Source of the DNA: JALSIF01 sp026981635 [NCBI: bacterium]
GTDB taxonomy: Bacteria; 4484-113; JALSIF01
DNA length: 5,912 bases
NCBI GenBank assembly: GCA_026981635.1
Contig: JALSIF010000027.1
Span: 1-5,912, forward strand
Reading direction: 5' to 3'
A program made the position numbers and the translations under genes. Below are positions 1 through 5,050 of this stretch, in pieces (the first letter of the stretch is position 1; the number at the start of each line of letters is the position of its first letter). Below the pieces are notes generated by a model. The model was not told where the DNA came from and ran no database searches. It was given only the letters and a program-made list of their open reading frames with translations.

Positions 1-166
1 TGGAGGCTCTCGGTGGGGCCTGCTGGGGGTGGCTCCCCTGGGGTGGGTGGACCTGGATGGCGCTGCCGGTTGCGGCTAGGGCGTGCGAGGCGGGAGTGCC
101 CGAAGGCAGCAGAATAAGCAGCAGGCAGATCAGTGCCGCCCCTGCGCTCTTTTCTAGAGTTCCCAC
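1..166 (-). CDS. Exported protein, N-terminal fragment (3' part outside window)
   Basis: Read on the minus strand, a GTG at 166-164 opens a frame that stays open to the window edge, giving about 55 residues. The same frame has a TAG three codons upstream of this GTG, so translation cannot start earlier. The N-terminus looks like a signal peptide: MGTLEKSAGA, then a hydrophobic core (LICLLLILLP), then a probable cleavage region around SHALA-AT. The mature start is rich in Pro, His and Gln. No convincing Shine-Dalgarno is visible, only a purine-rich AGAGCGGG directly before the start. The gene follows the two lpt permeases on the same strand after a 74-base gap that holds an extended -10 sequence and an inverted repeat. 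Genes for LptD/OstA-like or LptA-like proteins often sit beside lptFG, so an envelope role is a reasonable guess. No family can be recognised from the visible residues. Confidence 0.6.
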   Translation of the reverse strand, partial: MGTLEKSAGAALICLLLILLPSGTPASHALAATGSAIQVHPPQGSHPQQAPPRAS

Positions 167-190
167 CCCGCTCTAAGAGAGAAGCTGATC

Positions 191-215
191 CCTGCGCCGG
201 TGTTCAGCGCGCAGG
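191..215. repeat. Inverted repeat between lptG-type gene and exported-protein gene
   Basis: CCTGCGC at 191-197 and GCGCAGG at 209-215 are perfect complements, giving a 7-bp GC-rich stem with an 11-base loop. No T-run follows on either strand, so it is not a classical intrinsic terminator. It could be an operator, an mRNA processing or stability hairpin, or chance. Confidence 0.35.
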
Positions 216-217
216 CG

Positions 218-226
218 AGTATATCA
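218..226 (-). promoter_or_regulatory. Possible extended -10 promoter for the exported-protein gene
   Basis: On the minus strand the sequence reads TGATATACT, a TGn extension followed by TATACT, which matches the sigma70 -10 consensus at 5 of 6 positions. No -35 box is visible 16-18 bases upstream, where the end of the lptG-type gene lies. Extended -10 promoters can work without a good -35. Transcription would start near position 211, inside the inverted repeat at 191-215. The downstream gene may instead be read through from the lpt pair. Confidence 0.35.
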
Positions 227-240
227 GCGCTGGAGCCGCC

Positions 241-1632
241 CTAGGTGCGGGCCCTAAATAGCAGGATGGTGCCCACGATTCCGTAGAGCACCACTGGCGT
301 CCAGGCAGCCCAGGGACCGGAGAGAGTCCCGTCGTAGCCCAGCTGGCGGAAACCGAAGTAGAGAGTGTAGTAGAGCATCATCAGGATGAAGGTGACGATG
401 ATACCCAGGTTCCTCTCGTCGCGCGGGCCGGTAAGCCCTAGGGGAACCGCCACCAGCACAAAGACGATGCAGGCGATGGGGATGGAGTATTTCAGGTAGT
501 AGTCGGTCACATCCTGGTTGTAGTTGAACCTCAGCCAGCGGGGCGGGTTGATGCGGTACTTCTTGAGCTTCTCCCGCTGCTGGTTGATGCGCTTTAAGAG
601 CTGGCGGGTGGTGAGGCTTACCGATTCGATGCGGTAGCTTCGGGGGTCAATGCGGCGGCTGATATCAATCTTGGTTCCCGGGGTGATGGCGGAGGCGATG
701 TAGTGGCCGGAGATGTTGTCCGACTCGTAGGCCCGCACATCCTCAAGCATGAGGTACTTGTTCTCCACGTAGGCCCGCTTGGCGAGGAAGATGCGGGGGG
801 CGGGGCGCTGGCCGGCGTAGTCATAGACCCTGACGTTGAACAGCTCGCCGGTCTCCTTGTCCACCTTCTCCACATAGAAGAAGCGCAGGTCTGGCGCCCT
901 GATCACCACCCCCGGCTCAATGAAGTCGGCCACCTGGGAGTCAAAGAAGATGGTCAGGATGTCGCCCGCCTTCTTGTTGTTCTTGGGAACCACATACTCG
1001 GTGACCACGAAGGTGGCGAAGGCGGCCCATACCCCGATCACCAGGAAGGGGAGCAGGATGCGGTAGAGGGAGACCCCGGAGGTCATCATGGCCATCACTT
1101 CGTGGTCGCGGTTGAGGCGGCCGATGGCCATCACGGTGCCAAACAGCACCGCCACCGGGATGGAGAAGATGAGCAGGCTGGGGGTGTAGAGGAAGAGGAC
1201 GGTCAGGGTGGTGAAGAGGGGGATGTGCTTGCCAAAGATCTTGTCGGAGAGGATGAAGACCTGGGTGACGATCATGAAGATGGTGAAGCCCACAAAGCCG
1301 ACCAGGAAGAAGGTGGTCACCTCACGAAATACGTAGCGGTCAATGGGCTGGAGGCGAAGATCGGGGATGAAAAGCCAGCGAAGCAGGGCACGCAGGATGC
1401 GCTTTGCCTTCTCGGCGCGTCCCAGCCGGGGCCTTGGAGAGGTGATGGGATGGACCTCGGCTACCAGCTCCTTCTCGCGGGCAAACTCGGCCTTGATCCG
1501 CTCCAGCTCCTCGGCGGTGTAGCCGGTCTCTACCAGAATCTCCTCCTCCCGGGTACGCTGGGGACGGGAGGGGACGAGCCGCCCCAGCAGGGCGCGGGGA
1601 AGGCCGAGCAGTTTTCTGAGCACTCTTCTCAT
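241..1632 (-). CDS. lptG: LptF/LptG-family LPS export permease (LptG position)
   Basis: This 463-residue inner-membrane protein is a transmembrane subunit of the LptB2FG ABC exporter, which extracts lipopolysaccharide from the inner membrane for transfer to the periplasmic bridge. The family entry motif IDRYVFRE lies at residues 97-104, followed by hydrophobic segments near 106-126, 143-165 and 190-210. A periplasmic part (about 212-378) comes next, then three more segments near 381-400, 408-428 and 438-459. The motifs GRLNRDHEVMAMMTSGVS and GPRDERNLG are typical of the YjgP/YjgQ superfamily. The ATG overlaps the upstream permease's TGA in an ATGA arrangement, and no clear Shine-Dalgarno is present, suggesting translational coupling. 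An odd feature is a charged N-terminal extension of about 90 residues before the first membrane segment; there is no later Met before residue 120. LptF and LptG are paralogues, so the G label rests on being second in the pair. Confidence 0.9.
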   Translation of the reverse strand: MRRVLRKLLGLPRALLGRLVPSRPQRTREEEILVETGYTAEELERIKAEFAREKELVAEVHPITSPRPRLGRAEKAKRILRALLRWLFIPDLRLQPIDRYVFREVTTFFLVGFVGFTIFMIVTQVFILSDKIFGKHIPLFTTLTVLFLYTPSLLIFSIPVAVLFGTVMAIGRLNRDHEVMAMMTSGVSLYRILLPFLVIGVWAAFATFVVTEYVVPKNNKKAGDILTIFFDSQVADFIEPGVVIRAPDLRFFYVEKVDKETGELFNVRVYDYAGQRPAPRIFLAKRAYVENKYLMLEDVRAYESDNISGHYIASAITPGTKIDISRRIDPRSYRIESVSLTTRQLLKRINQQREKLKKYRINPPRWLRFNYNQDVTDYYLKYSIPIACIVFVLVAVPLGLTGPRDERNLGIIVTFILMMLYYTLYFGFRQLGYDGTLSGPWAAWTPVVLYGIVGTILLFRART

Positions 1633-3035
1633 TTGCGCACCATGAGGAAGATGACTGCCGCCGCCACCCCGTAGACGATGTTGTGCATCCAGGCGGCAAG
1701 CAGGGGGTGGACGATGCCGTTAAAGCCCAGCAGGCGGAAGATGAAGTAGATCAGGTAGTAGACGAAGACCAGCACGTAGGTGAGGATCAGGCCGAGCATC
1801 CGCTCGTCGCGGGGAGCCTTGAGGCTGAGGGGCATGCCGATGAGGGCAAGAAACAGGGGGGCGAAGGGGACCGAGTATTTCAGGTAGAGTTCGGTCTTGG
1901 CCCGGGCGGTGTCCAGCCCCAGCTCCTCAGATTCGGCCACCAGGGTCTGGAGCTCGTCGCGGGTGAGCTCCTCGGGGTCCTTGATCTGGGAGTAGATCTG
2001 GGCCAGGGGCCGCTCCAGCTCCAGGGTGAAGTCCCCCAGACGCCGAGCCTCAACGATGCTGCCCTCATCGTCGGTCACATACTCCCAGGCGCTGTAGAGG
2101 GTGAGGCGGTTGTGGTCAAACTTGCCACTTCGGGCAAAGAGGATGCGGTGGCCGGCGTGCTCAGCCTCCCCCAGGCGCTCAATCTCCTCCTCCGGCCTGG
2201 CCTCCTGGATGACCTCCCCCCCCTCCCCGGTGGGGGCAGGCAGGGTAACCATCCTCCGACCCTGGGGAGGGACCCTGATCTCCCCCTGTGCAGGTTCTGG
2301 TGAGCCTTCGGGCTGGCTCTGCTCCTGGGCCTCTGCCCTGACCTCTTTCCTAGACCCTTCAGGGGAGGTCTCGCGGTTTGCGGCCAGGGCGAGAAGGGGA
2401 GCTTCCTCCTGTTCGCCGTGTTCGCTGAACAGTTCCTCGGGGAGCCTTTCGGGGGCGAGCACTCCGCCGAGATCGTCAATGATGATGGCCCCGGTCACCC
2501 CGGTATTGCGGTTGAGCCAGACGGTGGCCAGGTAGCGGTCGCCGATGCGGGTGATGAGGGGGTCAAACAGCTTGGTGCGCTCGCCCGCCGCCTCCCGCAC
2601 CGCCTGGCGCAGGGCGGGGTTGGCGTTGATCACCTTCTTGCTCATCTTCGCCCCCCAGGGGACGAACTGGTCGGTGATCCAGAAGGAGAGCAGGACGTTG
2701 GGCAGGGCCAGCAGGAGGAAGGGGAGGAAGAGGCGGTAGAGGCTGATGCCGCTGGTAAACATGGCGGTCAGCTCGTTGTCCTTGCCCAGCCGGCCCATGG
2801 ACATGAGGGTGGCAAAGAGCACCGCGATGGGAATGGAGAGGGTGGTGTAGAAGGGGACCCGGTACCAGACCAGCAGGAGCAGCTCGGTGAACTTCACCCC
2901 GGGGCGGAAGTGGAGGTTCCACTCCAGGAAGATCTGGTTGATGACCAGGAAAAGCAGGAAGCCGCTAAGCCCCAGCAGGTAGGCGCCAAAGGCCTCCCTG
3001 AAGATGTAGCGGTCGGCGATGCTTAGCAGCTTCAT
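1629..3035 (-). CDS. lptF: LptF/LptG-family LPS export permease (LptF position) with periplasmic insertion
   Basis: This 468-residue membrane protein is the partner permease expected to pair with the LptG-type protein and the LptB ATPase (not in this window). The N-terminus starts at the family motif (ADRYIFREAF, residues 7-16). Hydrophobic segments lie near 17-36, 52-78 and 99-120, and again near 386-405, 413-436 and 443-465. Family signatures GRLGKDNELTAMFTSGIS and APRDERMLG are clear. The periplasmic part (about 121-383) is roughly 100 residues longer than in its neighbour because of an acidic, Pro/Gly-rich, low-complexity stretch at about residues 205-296. The ATG at 3035 has a moderate ribosome site (GGAAAG, 4 bases upstream). 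A -10-like AATAAT lies on the minus strand at 3086-3081 without a good -35, so the promoter is unclear. The stop overlaps the next gene by four bases. LptF versus LptG is assigned by order only. Confidence 0.9.
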   Translation of the reverse strand: MKLLSIADRYIFREAFGAYLLGLSGFLLFLVINQIFLEWNLHFRPGVKFTELLLLVWYRVPFYTTLSIPIAVLFATLMSMGRLGKDNELTAMFTSGISLYRLFLPFLLLALPNVLLSFWITDQFVPWGAKMSKKVINANPALRQAVREAAGERTKLFDPLITRIGDRYLATVWLNRNTGVTGAIIIDDLGGVLAPERLPEELFSEHGEQEEAPLLALAANRETSPEGSRKEVRAEAQEQSQPEGSPEPAQGEIRVPPQGRRMVTLPAPTGEGGEVIQEARPEEEIERLGEAEHAGHRILFARSGKFDHNRLTLYSAWEYVTDDEGSIVEARRLGDFTLELERPLAQIYSQIKDPEELTRDELQTLVAESEELGLDTARAKTELYLKYSVPFAPLFLALIGMPLSLKAPRDERMLGLILTYVLVFVYYLIYFIFRLLGFNGIVHPLLAAWMHNIVYGVAAAVIFLMVRK

Positions 3036-3116
3036 GGACTTTCCAGGGTATTAGTACCTTGCCGGAGAAGGCTAGCAGCTATTATTGACGATGGGAGTCC
3101 GGCCCGGTTCAGGCGG

Positions 3117-3145
3117 TTGCGAGGGCCGTCCCGAGGTGCTAGGAT
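3117..3145 (+). promoter_or_regulatory. Promoter of tRNA-Leu
   Basis: TTGCGA at 3117-3122 (4 of 6 to the -35 consensus) is followed after exactly 17 bases by TAGGAT at 3140-3145 (4 of 6 to the -10), with a TGC extension just before it at 3137-3139. Predicted start of transcription is near 3152, about 12 bases before the mature tRNA 5' end. The position and spacing support it, although neither box is perfect. Confidence 0.5.
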
Positions 3146-3163
3146 TTAGTTGCCGAGGCAGTC

Positions 3164-3248
3164 GCCGAGGTGGCGGAATTGGTAGACGCGCTAGGTTCAG
3201 GACCTAGTGCCCTTTACGGGCGTGGGGGTTCGAGTCCCCCCCTCGGCA
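3164..3248 (+). tRNA. trnL-CAG: tRNA-Leu (anticodon CAG)
   Basis: This is an 85-base class II tRNA. The 7-bp acceptor stem is perfect: GCCGAGG (3164-3170) with CCTCGGC (3241-3247), discriminator A at 3248. The D-region carries the typical AATTGGTAGAC. The anticodon stem CTAGG (3191-3195) pairs with CCTAG (3203-3207) around the loop TTCAGGA, placing anticodon CAG at 3198-3200, which reads CUG. The long variable arm includes GCCC/GGGC, as expected for leucine tRNAs. The T-arm is GGGGG (3224-3228) with CCCCC (3236-3240) around TTCGAGT. The 3' CCA is not encoded, so it must be added by CCA nucleotidyltransferase. The gene is divergent from the lpt pair and appears to be a single-gene unit. Confidence 0.97.
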
Positions 3249-3249
3249 C

Positions 3250-3260
3250 TTTTTCTTTTT
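3250..3260 (+). terminator. T-rich tract after tRNA-Leu
   Basis: Directly after the tRNA lies TTTTTCTTTTT, ten T in eleven bases. The GC-rich T-arm and acceptor stem just upstream could serve as the hairpin of an intrinsic terminator, an economical arrangement seen at some tRNA genes. A second stem-loop follows at 3268-3293. Confidence 0.45.
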
Positions 3261-3436
3261 CACCAGATAAAAACCCTTCTCTGGGTTAGTTTAGGTTGCG
3301 CTTTTGGTCTATAAGGGCAACCCCTCAGTTCACTCCGCAAGCAGGCATTCAGCCATCTTTGGGCATGCACAGCTCTAGCGGATTTGAGCAAGTAAAGGGA
3401 TTAGCCCGGCTAACTAAAGAATCTGCCCTATGAGCA
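3261..3436. other. Intergenic stretch with two stem-loops, no gene seen
   Basis: This stretch between the tRNA and the promoter at 3450 is visibly less GC-rich than the flanking genes. Two possible hairpins lie in tandem. The first pairs TAAA plus AACCC (3268-3276) with GGGTT (3283-3287) and TTTA (3290-3293), with a 2-base bulge. The second pairs GGTTGC (3294-3299) with GCAACC (3317-3322), with weak further pairing inside. The 9-mer TGAGCAAGT occurs at 3385-3393 and again at 3431-3439. The only small plus-strand frame noted (3365-3433, 22 codons) has no ribosome site. No protein or known RNA family is recognised. Confidence 0.4.
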
Positions 3437-3449
3437 AGTGTTGAGAGTG

Positions 3450-3478
3450 TTGACATTGATGTGAGAATTTGCTAATTT
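3450..3478 (+). promoter_or_regulatory. Sigma70-type promoter for the tandem-domain protein
   Basis: A perfect -35 TTGACA at 3450-3455 is separated by 17 bases from TAATTT at 3473-3478, which has a TGC extension (3470-3472). The -10 itself is only 3 of 6, but the perfect -35, ideal spacing and extended -10 make this the best promoter in the window. Transcription should start near 3485, leaving a leader of roughly 30 bases. Two tandem 9-mers (AGTGTTGAG, then AGTGTTGAC, 3437-3454) overlap the -35 and could be a regulator site. Confidence 0.6.
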
Positions 3479-3500
3479 TGCTCTGACCAATCCATCTCTT

Positions 3501-3508
3501 AAAGGAGG
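3501..3508 (+). promoter_or_regulatory. Strong Shine-Dalgarno for the tandem-domain protein
   Basis: AAAGGAGG lies 8 bases before the ATG at 3517. It is the strongest ribosome site in the window, fixes the start codon and suggests efficient translation. Confidence 0.85.
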
Positions 3509-3516
3509 GCAGGCAC

Positions 3517-4230
3517 ATGGGCTACATACTTCTGAGAGATTTCATTCAGGAGCTGAGGGAGAAACACCCCGACCTGGTCAGCAAGCTCCAGCAGGCGGGC
3601 CTCAAGCTTGAGCGGCGCTTCGGTCGGGCGGTGGCCGAAGGGGCGAACGTCCCCGGTCTGCGCCGCTTCCTGCTGGACATGAGCCGGCTCCACCCGGAGT
3701 TTAGGCTGCGGGCGGTGAAGCTGCCTGGCTCGGAGCGGGTGGTTCCCGCCATCATGGACAGCGACAAGGAGCTGGTCACCAAGTTCCTGCAGGAGAGGGC
3801 GGCCCGTACCGGCAAGGTCAAGGTTGGCTACTACGTGGCGAGCCGGGAAGTGGAGACCGAAGGTGAGCCCACCCCCACCGAGGCCATCCCTCTGGGCGAC
3901 CTGATTCGGGAGATCCTGGACAGTGAGCCGGAGCTGGCCGAGAAGCTGGAGAAGGCGGGGCTCAAGCTGGTTCGCCGCTACGGCAGGCGGGCGACAGAGG
4001 GGCCCAATGTGGCCGGGCTCAAGGCTTTCCTCATTGCCCAGACCAAGATCTATCCCGACTTCAAGTTGCTGGCGATGAAGCTGCCTGGCTCGGAACGGGT
4101 GATACCGGGCATTGACCCGGCCGACAGGGAGCGGGTGATGGAGTGGCTCAGAGACCGAGCGGAGCGCTCCAACCCGGTTGAGGTGGGCTACTTTGACCCC
4201 ATGACCGGTGACGTAAAGACCGAGGGCTAG
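3517..4230 (+). CDS. Unrecognised cytoplasmic protein of two tandem homologous domains
   Basis: This 237-residue protein has no signal peptide, no membrane segment and no cysteine, and is rich in Arg, Lys and Glu. It consists of two copies of one domain, residues about 6-116 and 126-237, at a constant offset of 120 residues with a single one-residue gap near the end. By hand count about 50 of the 100 ungapped positions from 6 to 105 are identical. Shared motifs, in order, are P-x-L-x-x-K-L, AGLKL-x-RR-x-GR, EG-x-NV-x-GL-x-x-FL, KLPGSERV-x-P-x-I, and a terminal VGY followed by V-x-TEG. The first two thirds of each copy look mainly helical and the end looks strand-like. A consensus -35 and a strong ribosome site suggest good expression. 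It is monocistronic and converges on the DsbA-type gene. I recognise no family and propose no function. Confidence 0.9.
   Translation: MGYILLRDFIQELREKHPDLVSKLQQAGLKLERRFGRAVAEGANVPGLRRFLLDMSRLHPEFRLRAVKLPGSERVVPAIMDSDKELVTKFLQERAARTGKVKVGYYVASREVETEGEPTPTEAIPLGDLIREILDSEPELAEKLEKAGLKLVRRYGRRATEGPNVAGLKAFLIAQTKIYPDFKLLAMKLPGSERVIPGIDPADRERVMEWLRDRAERSNPVEVGYFDPMTGDVKTEG
3532..3864 (+). repeat. Internal domain repeat, copy 1
   Basis: This encodes residues 6-116 of the tandem-domain protein. At the DNA level the best conserved block begins at 3718 (AAGCTGCCTGGCTCGGA), which recurs exactly 360 bases later. Confidence 0.85.
3892..4227 (+). repeat. Internal domain repeat, copy 2
   Basis: This encodes residues 126-237 and aligns to copy 1 with one single-residue gap. 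The conserved KLPGSERV block is at 4078-4101. The divergence (about half the residues changed) points to an old duplication rather than a recent tandem event. Confidence 0.85.
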
Positions 4231-4276
4231 CGTCAGCCCCGGGGGTGAGAAGGGGGACAGGTTGGGCAGGAGCGTA

Positions 4277-4299
4277 GAGGGGGAGGGCTACTCCCCCTC
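4277..4299. terminator. Perfect hairpin between convergent genes; possible bidirectional terminator
   Basis: GAGGGGGAG (4277-4285) and CTCCCCCTC (4291-4299) form a perfect 9-bp stem with a 5-base loop, GGCTA. It lies where the two convergent genes meet. The minus-strand stop codon TAG of the DsbA-type gene sits in the loop, and that gene's last three sense codons form one arm. There is no proper T-run on either side (only a short CTTTA on the plus side), so termination is not certain. Confidence 0.4.
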
Positions 4300-4962
4300 C
4301 GCCTCCTTTATCGCCTGGTCAATCTTCTCCAGCAGTTCGGCGGGGTTCCTGACCACCACCCGTTCGCCGTTGATGAAGAAGCTGGGGGTGGAGTTGAGCC
4401 CCTTTTCCCGTGCCTCAGTTAGATCGGCATTGACCTTCCGGGCCAACTCTTCATCAAAGAGATCCTCCTGAAATTTCTGGATGTCAAGTCCCAGTTGCTT
4501 AGCGTAGTCAATGAAAAGCGGCCTTGGCTCCCTTACTGCCCCCCACTCTTTCTGTTTCTCAAAAAGTAGTTCTACCATTTCAAAGAACCTGCCTTGCTTT
4601 CCAGCCGCCTCAGCTGCAAGGGCGGCAAGGGGAGATTGGGGATGTATTGAGATTAGTGGGAAGTGGCGATAGACGAAGCGAAGCTTACCCTGATAGATTT
4701 TCAGGAATCGCATGATGTAGGGGTGATAGCTGGCACAGGCTGGACACTGCAAATCCGAGAATTCAACCAGCTCTACCGGAGCCTCAGGATCGCCCAGGAA
4801 CCAGTTTCCGTCTCTGTCCTGGCGGCCAATGAGGTAGGAGGGGGTTTCCTCCTTCTCTGTGGAACTCTCTTTCTGATGCTGGTCAGCTAATGCCGACAGT
4901 TGGAGCATCATCAAAATGAGCAGGAAAAGCCCGAGTTGGATTCCTCTTTTTGCTGTGTTCAT
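4288..4962 (-). CDS. Secreted DsbA-family thiol:disulfide oxidoreductase
   Basis: The frame is open to an upstream ATG at 5031, but I start it at the ATG at 4962, giving 224 residues. That ATG has a strong ribosome site 9 bases upstream and begins a good signal peptide (MNTAKRG, a hydrophobic core, then LSALA before D27). The thioredoxin-fold active site is CPAC (C73, C76) in FSDLQCPACASYH, and the cis-proline loop is TPSFFING (P193). Between them lies the helical insertion typical of DsbA-like Thioredoxin_4/BdbD-type proteins. Those two cysteines are the only ones in the chain. The expected role is forming or exchanging disulfides in exported proteins; no DsbB- or VKOR-like partner is in the window. 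It lies 88 bases downstream of the gene at 5051, on the same strand, without a clear promoter of its own. DsbA-type oxidase is more likely than an isomerase, but CPAC is not the CPHC of enteric DsbA. Confidence 0.9.
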   Translation of the reverse strand: MNTAKRGIQLGLFLLILMMLQLSALADQHQKESSTEKEETPSYLIGRQDRDGNWFLGDPEAPVELVEFSDLQCPACASYHPYIMRFLKIYQGKLRFVYRHFPLISIHPQSPLAALAAEAAGKQGRFFEMVELLFEKQKEWGAVREPRPLFIDYAKQLGLDIQKFQEDLFDEELARKVNADLTEAREKGLNSTPSFFINGERVVVRNPAELLEKIDQAIKEAEGE

Positions 4963-4971
4963 GCTCGCTCT

Positions 4972-4977
4972 CCTCCT
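4972..4977 (-). promoter_or_regulatory. Shine-Dalgarno that decides the DsbA-type start
   Basis: On the minus strand AGGAGG at 4977-4972 lies 9 bases before the ATG at 4962. It supports that codon over the upstream in-frame ATG at 5031, which would add 23 mostly basic residues in front of the signal peptide. Confidence 0.8.
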
Positions 4978-5050
4978 GAAGTGGGCTCTCCAGTTAATAA
5001 GCTTGACTAGTTTACACCCGGTGAAGTTCAATCATCCAGGTTCATCAACA

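Noticed and set aside
703-1674. Open frame of 323 codons on the plus strand
   Set aside because: It lies antisense to the clear LptG-type gene. Its product is a Gly/His/Asp/Glu-rich string without domain character, which is what the complement of GC-rich coding DNA yields.
1340-1699. Minus-strand frame of 119 codons across the lptF/lptG junction
   Set aside because: It is a shifted-frame shadow of the N-terminal extension of the LptG-type gene, and its Arg/Pro/Ser-rich product is typical of such shadows.
1683-3026. Plus-strand open frames of 206 and 202 codons antisense to the LptF-type gene
   Set aside because: Low-complexity acidic, Gly/Gln-rich products, no ribosome sites and complete overlap with a well-supported membrane protein gene.
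3085-3108. TTGACG on the plus strand as a -35 box for the tRNA
   Set aside because: No -10-like hexamer lies 16-18 bases downstream, whereas the pair at 3117 and 3140 has ideal spacing and position.
3365-3433. Small plus-strand frame of 22 codons between the tRNA and the tandem-domain gene
   Set aside because: No Shine-Dalgarno, no promoter directly ahead, and no sign of coding constraint.
3164-3516. Integrated element or att site at the tRNA 3' end
   Set aside because: No second copy of the tRNA 3' end and no integrase are visible in the window; only the lower GC content hints at it.
5016-5041. Stem ACCTGG/CCGGGT upstream of the DsbA-type gene as a terminator
   Set aside because: Only 6 bp with one wobble, a 14-base loop and no T-run on the minus strand; it could easily be chance.
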